Made by a program: the position numbers and the translations under genes. From contig JBJYWI010000143.1 of the NCBI GenBank assembly GCA_046259385.1, positions 1-56,004 on the forward strand: a DNA stretch of 56,004 nucleotides. Direction: 5' to 3'. This document shows positions 35,538 to 43,968 of this stretch, in pieces. The stretch comes from CAVWDI01 sp046259385. GTDB lineage: Bacteria; Chloroflexota; Anaerolineae; Anaerolineales; UBA4823. Positions within the stretch are counted from its first letter, which is position 1; each line of letters opens with the position of its first letter. Under the pieces are notes generated by a model. The model was not told the origin of the DNA. It did not search any database and worked only from the letters and a program-made list of their open reading frames with translations.

Positions 35538-36875
35538 TCAAGCCAGTTCCAGGTATCTTTCAACTTCCCAATCCGTAACACGTGTGCGGAATTCATCAAT
35601 TTCTGCCCACTTTGCACGATAGAAAGCGTCGAAAATAACCGGACCGAGGGTTTCCTTGAAGACATCATCGTTTGCCAATTCACGCAGCGCTTCAGCTAAT
35701 GAACCGGGTAATTCTGTAATCGACAACTTTTTACGATCTTCCTCAGTAAGCAAATATACATTAACGTTATTTAATGGTTGTGGACACTCTATTTTATTTT
35801 CAATTCCATCCAGAGCGGCAGACAACATCAGTGCAAACGCCAAATATGGGTTAGCTGAAGGGTCTGGGAATCTAAGTTCAACCCGCATTGAATTCTCTCT
35901 GCCTACGTTGTAATGGGGAATCCGAATTAAAGCTGACCTGTTTATCTGAGCCCAACCAATGTAAACTGGCGCTTCATATCCAGGTACCAATCTTTTATAT
36001 GAATTTATTGTAGGCGCAACAACCGCAGACAGCGCTTTAGCATGTTTCAATTGACCGGCAATGAAACCATACGCGAGTTCTGATAAATAACACTTATCTT
36101 CAGATTCAAAGAAGAGATTCTTGCCATCTTCGCCGAATAGAGATTGGTGGCAGTGCATTCCGGAGCCATTAATCCCAAAAATTGGCTTAGGCATGAATGA
36201 GGCAACCAGACCATATTGGGCAGCAATCGCCTTTACGGTATATTTCAATGTCAACACATTATCTGCAGTCGTAAGGGCATCAGCAAACCTGAAATCAATT
36301 TCATGCTGACCTAATGCTACTTCGTGATGCCCCATTTCGACTTCAAGACCCATCTCCTCAAGTGAGGCCATCAACTCTGTTCTGACTCGGACGGCTTCAT
36401 CATTTGCTGAAAAATCAAAATAACCACCCACATCATGCGGAACCGGATGGATACTCTCCGGGCCATTTCTCTTAAACAAAAAGAATTCGGGTTCCGGACC
36501 GACATTGTAGGTCCAGTCTTTCTCTTTAATTTTATTCAGGATCCTTTTTAGAACATATCGTGGGTCACCTTCAAAGGGAGAGCCATCCGGCATATAAATA
36601 TCGCAAAACACCCTACCTCTTTTTGCTTCCTCAGGAGTCCAAGGAAGAACAGAATAGGTACCCGGATCAATAACCAGTCGCATGTCACTTTCCTGAATGC
36701 GAGAAAACCCTTCAACAGAAGAACCATCAAACCATACCCCATCTTCCACAGCACTGCTCACTCTTTCTGAAGGGATATCAACACTTTTAACCGAACCGGT
36801 TACATCAGTAAACTGAAGCGAAACGAATTTGACTCCGTCTTCTTTTACACGCGAAATTATTTCTTTTTTATCCAT
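35538..36875 (-). CDS. glnA: Type I glutamine synthetase
   Basis: This 445-residue enzyme condenses glutamate and ammonia with ATP. Family motifs are VWFDGSSVEGFSRIQESDM, GPEPEFFLF, MGHHEVALGQHEIDFRF, FMPKPIFGINGSGMHCHQSL (ATP and glutamate sites), and NPYLAFALMLSAALDGIENK. The length is that of the GSI-alpha group, which has 440-450 residues and lacks the adenylylation insert of the 470-residue GSI-beta enzymes. Feedback inhibition rather than adenylylation is therefore expected. GGGAG lies 8 bases before ATG 36875. A near-consensus promoter is present at 36903-36931. Confidence 0.96.
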   Translation of the reverse strand: MDKKEIISRVKEDGVKFVSLQFTDVTGSVKSVDIPSERVSSAVEDGVWFDGSSVEGFSRIQESDMRLVIDPGTYSVLPWTPEEAKRGRVFCDIYMPDGSPFEGDPRYVLKRILNKIKEKDWTYNVGPEPEFFLFKRNGPESIHPVPHDVGGYFDFSANDEAVRVRTELMASLEEMGLEVEMGHHEVALGQHEIDFRFADALTTADNVLTLKYTVKAIAAQYGLVASFMPKPIFGINGSGMHCHQSLFGEDGKNLFFESEDKCYLSELAYGFIAGQLKHAKALSAVVAPTINSYKRLVPGYEAPVYIGWAQINRSALIRIPHYNVGRENSMRVELRFPDPSANPYLAFALMLSAALDGIENKIECPQPLNNVNVYLLTEEDRKKLSITELPGSLAEALRELANDDVFKETLGPVIFDAFYRAKWAEIDEFRTRVTDWEVERYLELA

Positions 36876-36902
36876 AATTGTCTCCCGAATATTAATCCAT
36901 GC

Positions 36903-36931
36903 ATTCTAGCAAACCGAGTACTTTTCGTCAA
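36903..36931 (-). promoter_or_regulatory. Sigma-70-type promoter of glnA
   Basis: On the minus strand, TTGACG and TAGAAT are separated by exactly 17 bases, and the -10 box ends 27 bases before the glnA ATG. The -35 box matches five of six consensus positions, as does the -10. Confidence 0.75.
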
Positions 36932-36983
36932 CCATCTCTGACAATTTTCTTATTCTATATGATAAAAATTTCAACCATTCTAC

Positions 36984-37012
36984 TTGAATAATCCAAACTG
37001 TTGCGGTATCCT
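36984..37012 (+). promoter_or_regulatory. Promoter candidate for tRNA-Sec
   Basis: TTGAAT and TATCCT are 17 bases apart, with the -10 box ending 10 bases before the first tRNA nucleotide. Transcription would begin close to the mature 5' end. Confidence 0.5.
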
Positions 37013-37022
37013 ATGCTATCTT

Positions 37023-37119
37023 GGGAGTGGTTGGGTCCCGGTGGGCTCCCCGGTCTTCAAAACCGGTGACGGGTCGCGTTGCGGGCCGTGGTGGGTTCGA
37101 CTCCCATCCACTCCCGCCA
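37023..37119 (+). tRNA. selC: Selenocysteine tRNA (anticodon TCA)
   Basis: The 97-base gene has the bacterial tRNA-Sec architecture. The acceptor stem is 8 bp (GGGAGTGG with CCACTCCC) and stacks on a 5-bp T stem. The D stem is 6 bp with a 4-base CGGT loop. The anticodon stem CCGGT/ACCGG closes the loop CTTCAAA, with TCA at 37057-37059. A long variable arm of about 9 bp (ACGGGTCGC with GCGGGCCGT, one G-G mismatch) follows. The discriminator is G37116 and CCA is encoded at 37117-37119. This shows that the organism inserts selenocysteine at UGA. No selA, selB or selD is in the window. Confidence 0.95.
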
Positions 37120-37153
37120 AAAATATTTCAATAATGATATTCCTTATTATCAT

Positions 37154-38368
37154 ATGATCTCAACAACGAATTTGCCTGATACCGAAACGATTACATCCTT
37201 TGTAAGCCGGATCTTACGTATTGATGATATAACCTCCGGTACCGCAAAACAGAATTTCCTCATCCGATATCGCGGTCAATTGTACAGTGATCCGATTTCA
37301 TCCTACAATTCACTAACTAAAGATTTATACCAGTATGGATGCACACCTTTGTTCCGCGAAGAGGGAAAAGAACATGTAATCCTGATCGTTGAAGGTTCCT
37401 TAAAACCAAAAGCGTCAAACCCGCTTGTCAATCTGTTTTTATTTACTCTTACCCTTTTCAGTATGGTTTTTGCAGGAGCAATGTACACATATAATGGTCC
37501 AGTTCCAACAGAGGTGAATGGATTCTTAGCAACGATATTTAAAAGTCTGCCTTCGGGTATTCCATTTGCTGCAAGCTTATTAGCTATATTGCTCGCACAT
37601 GAATTCGGTCACTATATCGCCGGTCGCCTGCATAAAACGCATGTAACCCTACCATATTTCATTCCATTTCCATTCAGTCCTTTCGGAACAATGGGAGCTT
37701 TTATTCAATTGAAAGAACCACCCAGAAATAGAAGGGTGTTATTAGATATTGGAATAGCCGGTCCTATTGCCGGATTTATCGTCGCTATCCCTATCCTCCT
37801 GTACGGTTTATCCATCTCATATATCGATACGATCAACCTGGCTCCAGGTCAGGGATTGCAATTGGAAGGCAACTCTATCTTATATCTGGTGGCAAAATAT
37901 TTGGTTTTTGGTCAGTTTCTCCCGTCGCCGATGGACTATGGAGGTATTTCGCCCCTGTATTATTGGGTTAGGTACTTTTTTACCAGCCAACCTCTTCCAA
38001 TTGGAGGTTTGGATGTTCTGATATCGCCAGTCGCATGGGCAGGATGGGCAGGATTACTGGTCACCGCCCTTAATTTGATACCTGCAGGTCAGCTTGATGG
38101 TGGTCATGTTATTTACACACTAATCGGAAAAAAGGCGAGATTACTTCTCCCGATCGTGCTTATTATCTTAATATTACTGGGTTTTGCCTGGTCAGGGTGG
38201 TGGATCTGGGCGGTACTCATCCTGCTGCTGGGTAGAGTTTACGCAGAACCGCTTGACCAGATAACAAAACTGAATACAGGACGGAAAATTCTTGCTTTAG
38301 CAGGTCTGGTGATTTTTTTGCTGGTTTTCACACCAGTACCCCTTGTGCAGACTTTTATGGGTCCCTGA
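37154..38368 (+). CDS. Site-2 protease family (M50) membrane metallopeptidase
   Basis: I start the gene at ATG 37154, which gives 404 residues. The frame extends upstream into the tRNA-Sec gene, so that extension is an artefact. The zinc motif HEFGHYIAG lies in a membrane helix. A second motif NLIPAGQLDGGHVIY supplies the third ligand, the usual NPxDGG-like pattern. PFPFSPFGTMGAFIQLKEP is a conserved loop of EGY1-like proteases. About seven hydrophobic segments are visible. Such enzymes cut transmembrane helices of signalling or regulatory proteins. The target is unknown. The gene begins 35 bases after the tRNA and may share its transcript. Confidence 0.88.
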   Translation: MISTTNLPDTETITSFVSRILRIDDITSGTAKQNFLIRYRGQLYSDPISSYNSLTKDLYQYGCTPLFREEGKEHVILIVEGSLKPKASNPLVNLFLFTLTLFSMVFAGAMYTYNGPVPTEVNGFLATIFKSLPSGIPFAASLLAILLAHEFGHYIAGRLHKTHVTLPYFIPFPFSPFGTMGAFIQLKEPPRNRRVLLDIGIAGPIAGFIVAIPILLYGLSISYIDTINLAPGQGLQLEGNSILYLVAKYLVFGQFLPSPMDYGGISPLYYWVRYFFTSQPLPIGGLDVLISPVAWAGWAGLLVTALNLIPAGQLDGGHVIYTLIGKKARLLLPIVLIILILLGFAWSGWWIWAVLILLLGRVYAEPLDQITKLNTGRKILALAGLVIFLLVFTPVPLVQTFMGP

Positions 38369-38506
38369 TCTGTTTGCTCAGATAAATAAATTTATAGGAA
38401 AAATGTTCTCAATTGATTTCAATATATAAACTAGCCAACTGTAAAACCTCCTATTTATAGCCGATAAATATTTTATAAGATATTTATATAATATCTCTTA
38501 CGCCTC

Positions 38507-38535
38507 TTGTCAATCAAATTTCTGCGCGCTATAAT
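38507..38535 (+). promoter_or_regulatory. Sigma-70-type promoter of the fmdB-like gene
   Basis: TTGTCA and a perfect TATAAT are separated by 17 bases, and the -10 ends 46 bases before ATG 38582. The rest of the 213-base region before it is AT-rich without another gene. Confidence 0.72.
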
Positions 38536-38581
38536 TTTTATTTGTTTGTAATAGGTTTGTCCAGGAAAACAGTGGTGAAAA

Positions 38582-38884
38582 ATGCCTATTTATCTTTATA
38601 AATGTGATAATTGCGGTGTTCAATTCGAGAAGCGGCAGAAATTCAGCGACCCCGCACTTGTACGCTGCCCAGAGTGTTCTAAAAAGTCATTGCGCAAAGT
38701 GTTTCAGCCTGTTGGGATTGTTTTCAAAGGCTCTGGTTTCTACGCTACTGATAATCGCTCCCCTTCCGGCGCAAGCCGCACCAAAAGCGAATCTAAATCC
38801 TCAGGCAGCCAAGATTCAAAACCAAAAACGGAACAAAAGACTGATTCTAGCCCTGAAAAAACCAAGAATTCTGAAAAAGATTAA
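38582..38884 (+). CDS. FmdB family zinc-ribbon protein
   Basis: The protein is 100 residues. The N-terminal zinc ribbon reads MPIYLYKCDNCGVQFEKRQK and then VRCPECSKKSLRKVFQPVG, giving a CxxC-CxxC metal site. GIVFKGSGFYATD is the conserved segment that follows in FmdB-like regulatory proteins. The last 45 residues are a Ser/Lys-rich disordered tail. FmdB-type proteins are common and of uncertain function, with proposed roles in transcription. A clear promoter and terminator flank it, so it is a single-gene unit. Confidence 0.9.
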   Translation: MPIYLYKCDNCGVQFEKRQKFSDPALVRCPECSKKSLRKVFQPVGIVFKGSGFYATDNRSPSGASRTKSESKSSGSQDSKPKTEQKTDSSPEKTKNSEKD

Positions 38885-38906
38885 CCAGAGAATAACAAAA
38901 GAATTC

Positions 38907-38938
38907 AAAAAAAGCCCCAGAAAAAGGGCTTTTTTTTG
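38907..38938. terminator. Intrinsic terminator between fmdB-like gene and tRNA-Asn
   Basis: AAAAAAAGCCC and GGGCTTTTTTT form a stem with a short loop and end in a run of eight T on the plus strand. The A-rich other arm can act for the converging tRNA-Asn transcript. Confidence 0.85.
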
Positions 38939-39011
38939 CTCCTCGACCAGGACTCGAACCTGGAACCAAGCGGTTAACAGCCGCTCGCTCTACCAATTGA
39001 GCTATCGAGGA
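38939..39011 (-). tRNA. tRNA-Asn (anticodon GTT)
   Basis: The 73-base gene reads from 39011 on the minus strand. The 7-bp acceptor stem is TCCTCGA with TCGAGGA, the D arm is AGCTCAATTGGTAGAGC, and the anticodon loop is CTGTTAA with GTT. The T arm is CCAGGTTCGAGTCCTGG. CCA is not encoded. Confidence 0.96.
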
Positions 39012-39162
39012 ATTAAGTGATGCGATTATAATCGCAAAGCATTAAGCATGTCAAGAATTCCTAGATTCCAGCGGGGTAAATTCACATCACTTGACATCGA
39101 TATTGCTGTTCGTTATACTTAAATCGTAAATTAGTACGATTAATAATTAAATACCTGAAAGA

Positions 39163-39262
39163 TCACCTTGCACGGGGAGCCCAGTTAACCTGGGCTGAGA
39201 GGAGAGAAATTACTCTCGACCCGCGAACCTGATCCGGATAATACCGGCGGAGGGATAGCATT
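39163..39262 (+). ncRNA. TPP riboswitch (THI element)
   Basis: The conserved core is plain. CGGGGAGCCC and GGGCTGAGAGG form the P2/P3 side. ACCCGCGAACCTGATCCGG with ATAATACCGGCGGAGGGA forms the P4/P5 side that holds the pyrophosphate. The borders are approximate. The RNA precedes a thiamine pyrophosphokinase gene and a thiamine-type ABC importer, a classical TPP regulon. An expression-platform hairpin follows at 39315-39343. TPP binding should switch the unit off. Confidence 0.95.
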
Positions 39263-39314
39263 TCTGGCTGCCCCAGCAACCAAAAATAATCAACAAAACT
39301 CAGAAAAATTGAAA

Positions 39315-39348
39315 CCCCTCCACCGGATAAAAATGTGGAGGTGTTTTT
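39315..39348 (+). terminator. Expression platform: terminator-like hairpin that also holds the thiN ribosome binding site
   Basis: CTCCAC-type bases at 39315-39323 pair with GTGGAGGTG at 39335-39343 (eight pairs, one mismatch, 11-base loop), and five T follow. The 3' arm contains GGAGG (39337-39341), the only good ribosome binding site for the TTG start at 39347. The hairpin could stop transcription or block translation initiation. Both are compatible with control by the upstream TPP riboswitch. Confidence 0.75.
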
Positions 39349-39985
39349 GCGTTCAATAATTATAGCAAATGGCGTTTTTACCCTTCCAGTAAAAATCAAA
39401 AAGAATGACTTTATCATCGCCGCTAATGGTGGTATCGCGAACTGTCTCGAGTTGGGATTAATCCCAAATTTAGCGATTGGCGACTTCGATTCAACCCAGG
39501 AGGAAATACTTGAGAAATTGGAAAACTTGGGTACAGAGATATTGAAATTTCCTGTTAGAAAGGATGAAACCGACCTGGAACTTGCCGTAAATTATGCAGT
39601 AAAGGCTGGTTATGAAGAGATAGTTCTTTTCGCTGCATTGGGTAATAGGTGGGATCAGACAATAGCAAATTTCTTGCTACCGGTTCGCTATCCGAATAAC
39701 AAAATTAAAATTTTAGATGGACAACAGGAAATACACTATATCCATGAAGGCAAATCGCTCCACATTCAAGGTCAACCGGGAGATACACTCTCGCTAATTC
39801 CACTGAGCAATTTGGTAACTGGTATTACCACGACTGGACTCGAATATCCGCTCCTAAATGGAGTCTTACATTTAGGAAAAACACGTGGGGTCAGTAACCG
39901 AATGACTGGAAAAACTGTCATTGTGAAAATAACCGGGGGTATCTTGCTTTGTGCAGTTACCCACCGCAAGAGTCTGGAGAACTGA
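39347..39985 (+). CDS. thiN: Thiamine pyrophosphokinase
   Basis: I start at TTG 39347 (LRSIIIANGVF), because GGAGG is 5 bases upstream and a longer frame would begin inside the hairpin. The 212-residue enzyme pyrophosphorylates thiamine to TPP using ATP. Motifs are IAANGGIANCLELGLIPN, LAIGDFDST, FPVRKDETDLELAVNYA and FAALGNRWDQTIANFLL, all of the TPK catalytic domain. The C-terminal half (SLIPLSNLVTGITTTGLEYP) is the thiamine-binding domain. It is followed 14 bases later by the importer genes, so imported thiamine is converted directly to cofactor. Confidence 0.93.
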   Translation: MRSIIIANGVFTLPVKIKKNDFIIAANGGIANCLELGLIPNLAIGDFDSTQEEILEKLENLGTEILKFPVRKDETDLELAVNYAVKAGYEEIVLFAALGNRWDQTIANFLLPVRYPNNKIKILDGQQEIHYIHEGKSLHIQGQPGDTLSLIPLSNLVTGITTTGLEYPLLNGVLHLGKTRGVSNRMTGKTVIVKITGGILLCAVTHRKSLEN

Positions 39986-39999
39986 AAAGGAGCAAAATA

Positions 40000-41091
40000 A
40001 TGCGAAAAATTGTTTATCGGACAACAAAATTTTTTATTCCATTAACTATCATAATAATAAGCTCAGCTTGCAGTTCTTTTCCTTTACCAGATGCAACCTC
40101 GGAGACCGGAACTGAAAAACAAGCAACGCTCACCATAATGACCCATGATTCTTTTGCCGTATCGGAGGATATTGTGAAATCCTTCGAAGAAGAGAACGCA
40201 ATAGAAGTCAAATTCATAAAGAGCGGTGATACCGGAACTGCCGTCAACAAAGCTATTCTTTCAAAAGGAAACCCAATTGCGGATGTTTTTTTCGGTGTGG
40301 ATAATACATTTCTGAGCCGGGCTTTGGATGAAGACATCTTTCTTAGCTATGAATCCCCCATCCTTAATGACATTGATGATTCGTTCAAACTGGATCCAAG
40401 TAACCGGGCAGTTCCGGTTGATTATGGAGATGTTTGCTTGAACTACGACAAGAACTTTTTTCTAGAAAACAAACTTGAGCCTCCATCAACTCTTGAAGAT
40501 TTGCTGGCACCTGAATATCGAGAACTTCTTGTAGTCGAAAATCCTGCAACTTCATCTCCAGGATTAGCTTTCCTTTTTACGACGATTGCAAATTTTGGCG
40601 AGGAAAATTATCTCGAATTCTGGAAGGGATTGATGGATAATGAAGTTCTGATTGTAAACGATTGGGAAACAGCATACTATACGGAATTCAGTGGGTCTGC
40701 AGGAAAAGGTCCACGACCGATTGTAGTATCATACAGCTCCAGCCCAGCTTTCGAACTCATATACGCTGAACAACCGATTGAAAACCCTCCTACCGCTGCG
40801 GTCGTCACTGACAACACATGTTTTCGGCAAATTGAATTTGTAGGGATTCTGGATGGAACAAATAATGAATCTACAGCCAGAAAATGGGTGGATTATATGC
40901 TTAGTCCTGATTTTCAAGAGGATATGCCGTTACAAATGTTCGTTTTTCCAGTTAATTCTGAAGCTGTTCTGGATGATTCTTTTATAAATTATCTTAACTC
41001 TCCTGAAGCAACGGCTGACATAAGCCCAGCAGAGATAGCACAAAATCGCGAGAGCTGGATAATTGAATGGACTGAAACAGTTCTTAGATGA
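40000..41091 (+). CDS. thiB: Thiamine-type ABC transporter substrate-binding lipoprotein
   Basis: The start is ATG 40000 with AAGGAG 8 bases upstream, giving 363 residues. A lipoprotein signal ends ISSACSSF. The mature protein shows TLTIMTHDSFAVSEDIVKSF, GDTGTAVNKAILSKGNPIAD and VFFGVDNTFLSRAL. These are the type-2 periplasmic-binding patterns of TbpA/ThiB. VPVDYGDVCLNYDKNFF and TSSPGLAFLFTTIA are further ThiB segments. It captures thiamine (or its phosphates) outside the membrane. Its stop overlaps the permease start by 4 bases (ATGA), so translation is coupled. Confidence 0.93.
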   Translation: MRKIVYRTTKFFIPLTIIIISSACSSFPLPDATSETGTEKQATLTIMTHDSFAVSEDIVKSFEEENAIEVKFIKSGDTGTAVNKAILSKGNPIADVFFGVDNTFLSRALDEDIFLSYESPILNDIDDSFKLDPSNRAVPVDYGDVCLNYDKNFFLENKLEPPSTLEDLLAPEYRELLVVENPATSSPGLAFLFTTIANFGEENYLEFWKGLMDNEVLIVNDWETAYYTEFSGSAGKGPRPIVVSYSSSPAFELIYAEQPIENPPTAAVVTDNTCFRQIEFVGILDGTNNESTARKWVDYMLSPDFQEDMPLQMFVFPVNSEAVLDDSFINYLNSPEATADISPAEIAQNRESWIIEWTETVLR

Positions 41092-42815
41092 AATTGCGTA
41101 GCAGCTTCAAAAGTAGGGATAATTGGCGAGCAGTAATATTATGGCTTATTCCAATTGCCTTTTTGTTAGTTTTCTATGTTTACCCTCTAAGCAGCATATT
41201 CAGAGCTAGCTTTGCCCGGTCAGAAGATGAATTTTATTCACCAATCATTAATGTAATCTCTTCAATTTCGACCTGGCGAATAATTGGTTTCACTTTCTGG
41301 CAGGCATCCCTATCAACCCTTCTGACATTAATAATTGGATTACCAGGGGCATACCTATTTGCCAGGTATGATTTCCGAGGAAAAACGCTCATCCGCGCTC
41401 TAACAGTAATCCCTTTTGTGTTGCCTACCCTGGTTGTTGCAGCAGCATTTAATTCACTGCTCGGACCGGGCGGATGGTTGAATATAATATTCATGGAATT
41501 ATTAAATTTATCTTCTCCTCCTATCCAGTTCGTAAATTCATTGTTCGCCATTCTTGTGGCGCATGTTTTTTATAACATAACAATAGTCCTGCGCATGGTC
41601 GGCGATTTCTGGTCCCACATTGATCCGCGCATGACCCAGGCTGCCCAAGTGCTGGGCGCAAACCGCTCTCAATCACTACTCAAGGTGACATTACCCATAA
41701 TAATGCCAGCAATTATCACTGCTGCCTTGCTTGTGTTCATTTTCAATTTCACATCATTTGGAGTCATCCTGGTCTTAGGGGGTCCCAGATTTGCGACCCT
41801 GGAGGTGGAAATCTATTACCAAACGATAGGCTTATTCAACCTCCCCACTGCTGCGGTTTTGTCAGTTATCCAGTTGATTTGCACTCTTCTCCTGACAGTA
41901 GCTTATACTAGATTATCTGCCCAATTAAATCGTCCAATATCCTTGAGACCTCAAAAATACACCCAGAGCAAATTAAAGTCTTGGAAAAACAGATTGTTTG
42001 CTGCCGTTATGGTTTTAATCATCCTCTTCATCCTTTTAACTCCATTACTAGCGCTTGTCAGCAGGTCATTTATACGCACCACTCCAGATATTGACCAAGT
42101 CTCAACTCTTCAATCCAAGTTGACTCTGGATTTTTACCGCGAGCTCTCAATCAACCGGCGCGATTCGTTATTTTATTCTCCTCCTTCAACTGCGATTATC
42201 GTTTCTCTAAGCTACGCTGTTTTAACAGTCCTTTTAGCGCTGTTTCTCGGCTTACCCGCTGCCTGGGTCCTAACCATGGAAAAGCAATCCCTTTTTAACC
42301 AAATTCTTGATCCTTTGATTATGCTCCCACTTGGCACGTCCGCTGTAACACTCGGGCTGGGATTTATCATTGCATTAAGTAAACCTCCTCTCGACTTGCG
42401 GGCATCGTTATTACTCATTCCAATTGCCCATACGCTTGTAGCATTTCCTTTTGTTATTCGCAGTCTAACTCCATCATTGCGCAGTATAAATCCCAGGATA
42501 CGGGACGCAGCGAAGATGTTAGGCGCATCCAATTTTGAAGTTGCAAAACGGATCGATTTGCCTATTGTCGGTAGAGCCATGCTGGTCGCAGCAACATTTG
42601 CATTCGCCATTTCCTTAGGCGAATTTGGAGCCACCGCATTGATCTCAAGGCCTGAATATCCAACGATACCAATTATGATCTACCGCTTTATATCACAACC
42701 AGGATCCTTAAATTACGGGCAAGCTATGGCGCTCAGTACAATTCTTATGCTAACAATCGCGATCAGTGTGTTGGCGATTGACCGCTTTCGAATAGCTGAC
42801 ATTGGAGAATTTTAA
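41088..42815 (+). CDS. thiP: Thiamine-type ABC transporter permease
   Basis: This 575-residue protein is a tandem permease with two inner-membrane domains, as in ThiP and FbpB. About twelve hydrophobic segments are visible. The two EAA loops, which contact the ATPase, are AAQVLGANRSQSLLKVTLP and AAKMLGASNFEVAKRIDLP. FVLPTLVVAAAFNSLLGPGG and LPLGTSAVTLGLGFIIALSK are the corresponding halves around the translocation path. It overlaps thiB by 4 bases and precedes the ATPase gene by 36 bases. The riboswitch upstream supports thiamine rather than iron as substrate. Confidence 0.93.
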   Translation: MKLRSSFKSRDNWRAVILWLIPIAFLLVFYVYPLSSIFRASFARSEDEFYSPIINVISSISTWRIIGFTFWQASLSTLLTLIIGLPGAYLFARYDFRGKTLIRALTVIPFVLPTLVVAAAFNSLLGPGGWLNIIFMELLNLSSPPIQFVNSLFAILVAHVFYNITIVLRMVGDFWSHIDPRMTQAAQVLGANRSQSLLKVTLPIIMPAIITAALLVFIFNFTSFGVILVLGGPRFATLEVEIYYQTIGLFNLPTAAVLSVIQLICTLLLTVAYTRLSAQLNRPISLRPQKYTQSKLKSWKNRLFAAVMVLIILFILLTPLLALVSRSFIRTTPDIDQVSTLQSKLTLDFYRELSINRRDSLFYSPPSTAIIVSLSYAVLTVLLALFLGLPAAWVLTMEKQSLFNQILDPLIMLPLGTSAVTLGLGFIIALSKPPLDLRASLLLIPIAHTLVAFPFVIRSLTPSLRSINPRIRDAAKMLGASNFEVAKRIDLPIVGRAMLVAATFAFAISLGEFGATALISRPEYPTIPIMIYRFISQPGSLNYGQAMALSTILMLTIAISVLAIDRFRIADIGEF

Positions 42816-42851
42816 TAATATTTAGACCGGTTTTATTGAGCAATAAAAACA

Positions 42852-43925
42852 ATGCTTGTTGTTGAAAATATCCAGAAATCTTACGAAGATTTAAATGCCT
42901 TACAAAACATCTCTTTCAATGTAAATATAGGAGAAATTGTTGGGATTCTTGGTCCAAGCGGATGTGGAAAGTCCACTTTGTTATCAATTATCGCCGGTTT
43001 AATTCCTCCCGATAATGGACAGATTTATTGGGATGGGCAATCCATCTTGAACAAGCCTCCACATAAACGTGATTTCGGTCTTATGTTCCAGGATTTTGCA
43101 CTATTTCCGCATATGAACGTATTCCAGAATGTAGCTTTCGGATTAGAAATAGCCGGGATGAAAAGAGATCAGATTGATATTCGTGTTAAAGAAACTCTTA
43201 ATCTGGTTGGTCTACCTGGATTTGAAAAGCGTGATATTAATTCCATTTCAGGCGGTGAAACCCAGCGAATCGCCCTTGCACGGTCTCTGGCTCCAAACCC
43301 GCAACTTCTAATGCTTGATGAACCCTTGGGTTCTCTGGATCGAAACCTGCGTGAAAATTTGGTTTTTGATTTGAAGAGAATACTGCAGAATAGCGACCAA
43401 ACCGCGTTGTACGTTACCCACGATCAGGAGGAAGTTTTCACTATTGCGGACCGGGTAGTCATCATGAAGCAAGGTGCCGTTGAACAGTGTGATACACCAC
43501 AAAATCTGTACCTCGCTCCGAAAACCTTATTCGTAGCTCAATTTCTCGGATTGGATAATTTTTTTCCAGCAATCATCAAGCAAGATGAACAGCTAACCTA
43601 TATTGAATCTCCGATAGGCAATTTCCCACATAATGGAAAAACAACAGGGCGGGTCACTGTTTTGCTGCGTCCTGATTTTGTTTACCTTGGAGATAAGGGT
43701 ATGTACAAAATTTCTGGGGTGATTAGAAATTTATTATTTCGAGGAGGAATTTGCAGAACAACCATTGAGGTAAATGGGGAATCCCTAACTTTTGATTTTC
43801 GTTCTGACAGCGATATCCCTCCACCAGGAGAGCCAGTAACAATAAGCTTCAACCCGGTTACTGCGATTCAACTCTTTAATCAACAGGGGTTAATATTGAA
43901 CTCAACCCCAGATTGGAATGTCTGA
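42852..43925 (+). CDS. thiQ: Thiamine-type ABC transporter ATP-binding protein
   Basis: The 357-residue ATPase has Walker A GPSGCGKST near residue 36, Q-loop GLMFQDFALFPHM, signature SISGGETQRIALARSL, Walker B LLMLDEPLGSLD and H-loop YVTHDQEEV. A C-terminal extension of about 120 residues resembles a TOBE domain (VTVLLRPDFVYLGDKG). E. coli ThiQ is only about 230 residues, so this one is closer in length to FbpC or PotA. The gene is the last of the TPP-controlled unit and energises uptake. Confidence 0.92.
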   Translation: MLVVENIQKSYEDLNALQNISFNVNIGEIVGILGPSGCGKSTLLSIIAGLIPPDNGQIYWDGQSILNKPPHKRDFGLMFQDFALFPHMNVFQNVAFGLEIAGMKRDQIDIRVKETLNLVGLPGFEKRDINSISGGETQRIALARSLAPNPQLLMLDEPLGSLDRNLRENLVFDLKRILQNSDQTALYVTHDQEEVFTIADRVVIMKQGAVEQCDTPQNLYLAPKTLFVAQFLGLDNFFPAIIKQDEQLTYIESPIGNFPHNGKTTGRVTVLLRPDFVYLGDKGMYKISGVIRNLLFRGGICRTTIEVNGESLTFDFRSDSDIPPPGEPVTISFNPVTAIQLFNQQGLILNSTPDWNV

Positions 43926-43968
43926 ATTTCCGCATGAGTCATGAAATAATAAACTTGCGAAGGTATGG

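Noticed and set aside
37079..37153. An N-terminal extension of the M50 protease
   Set aside because: It overlaps the 3' half of the tRNA-Sec gene and has no ribosome binding site. ATG 37154 is the natural start.
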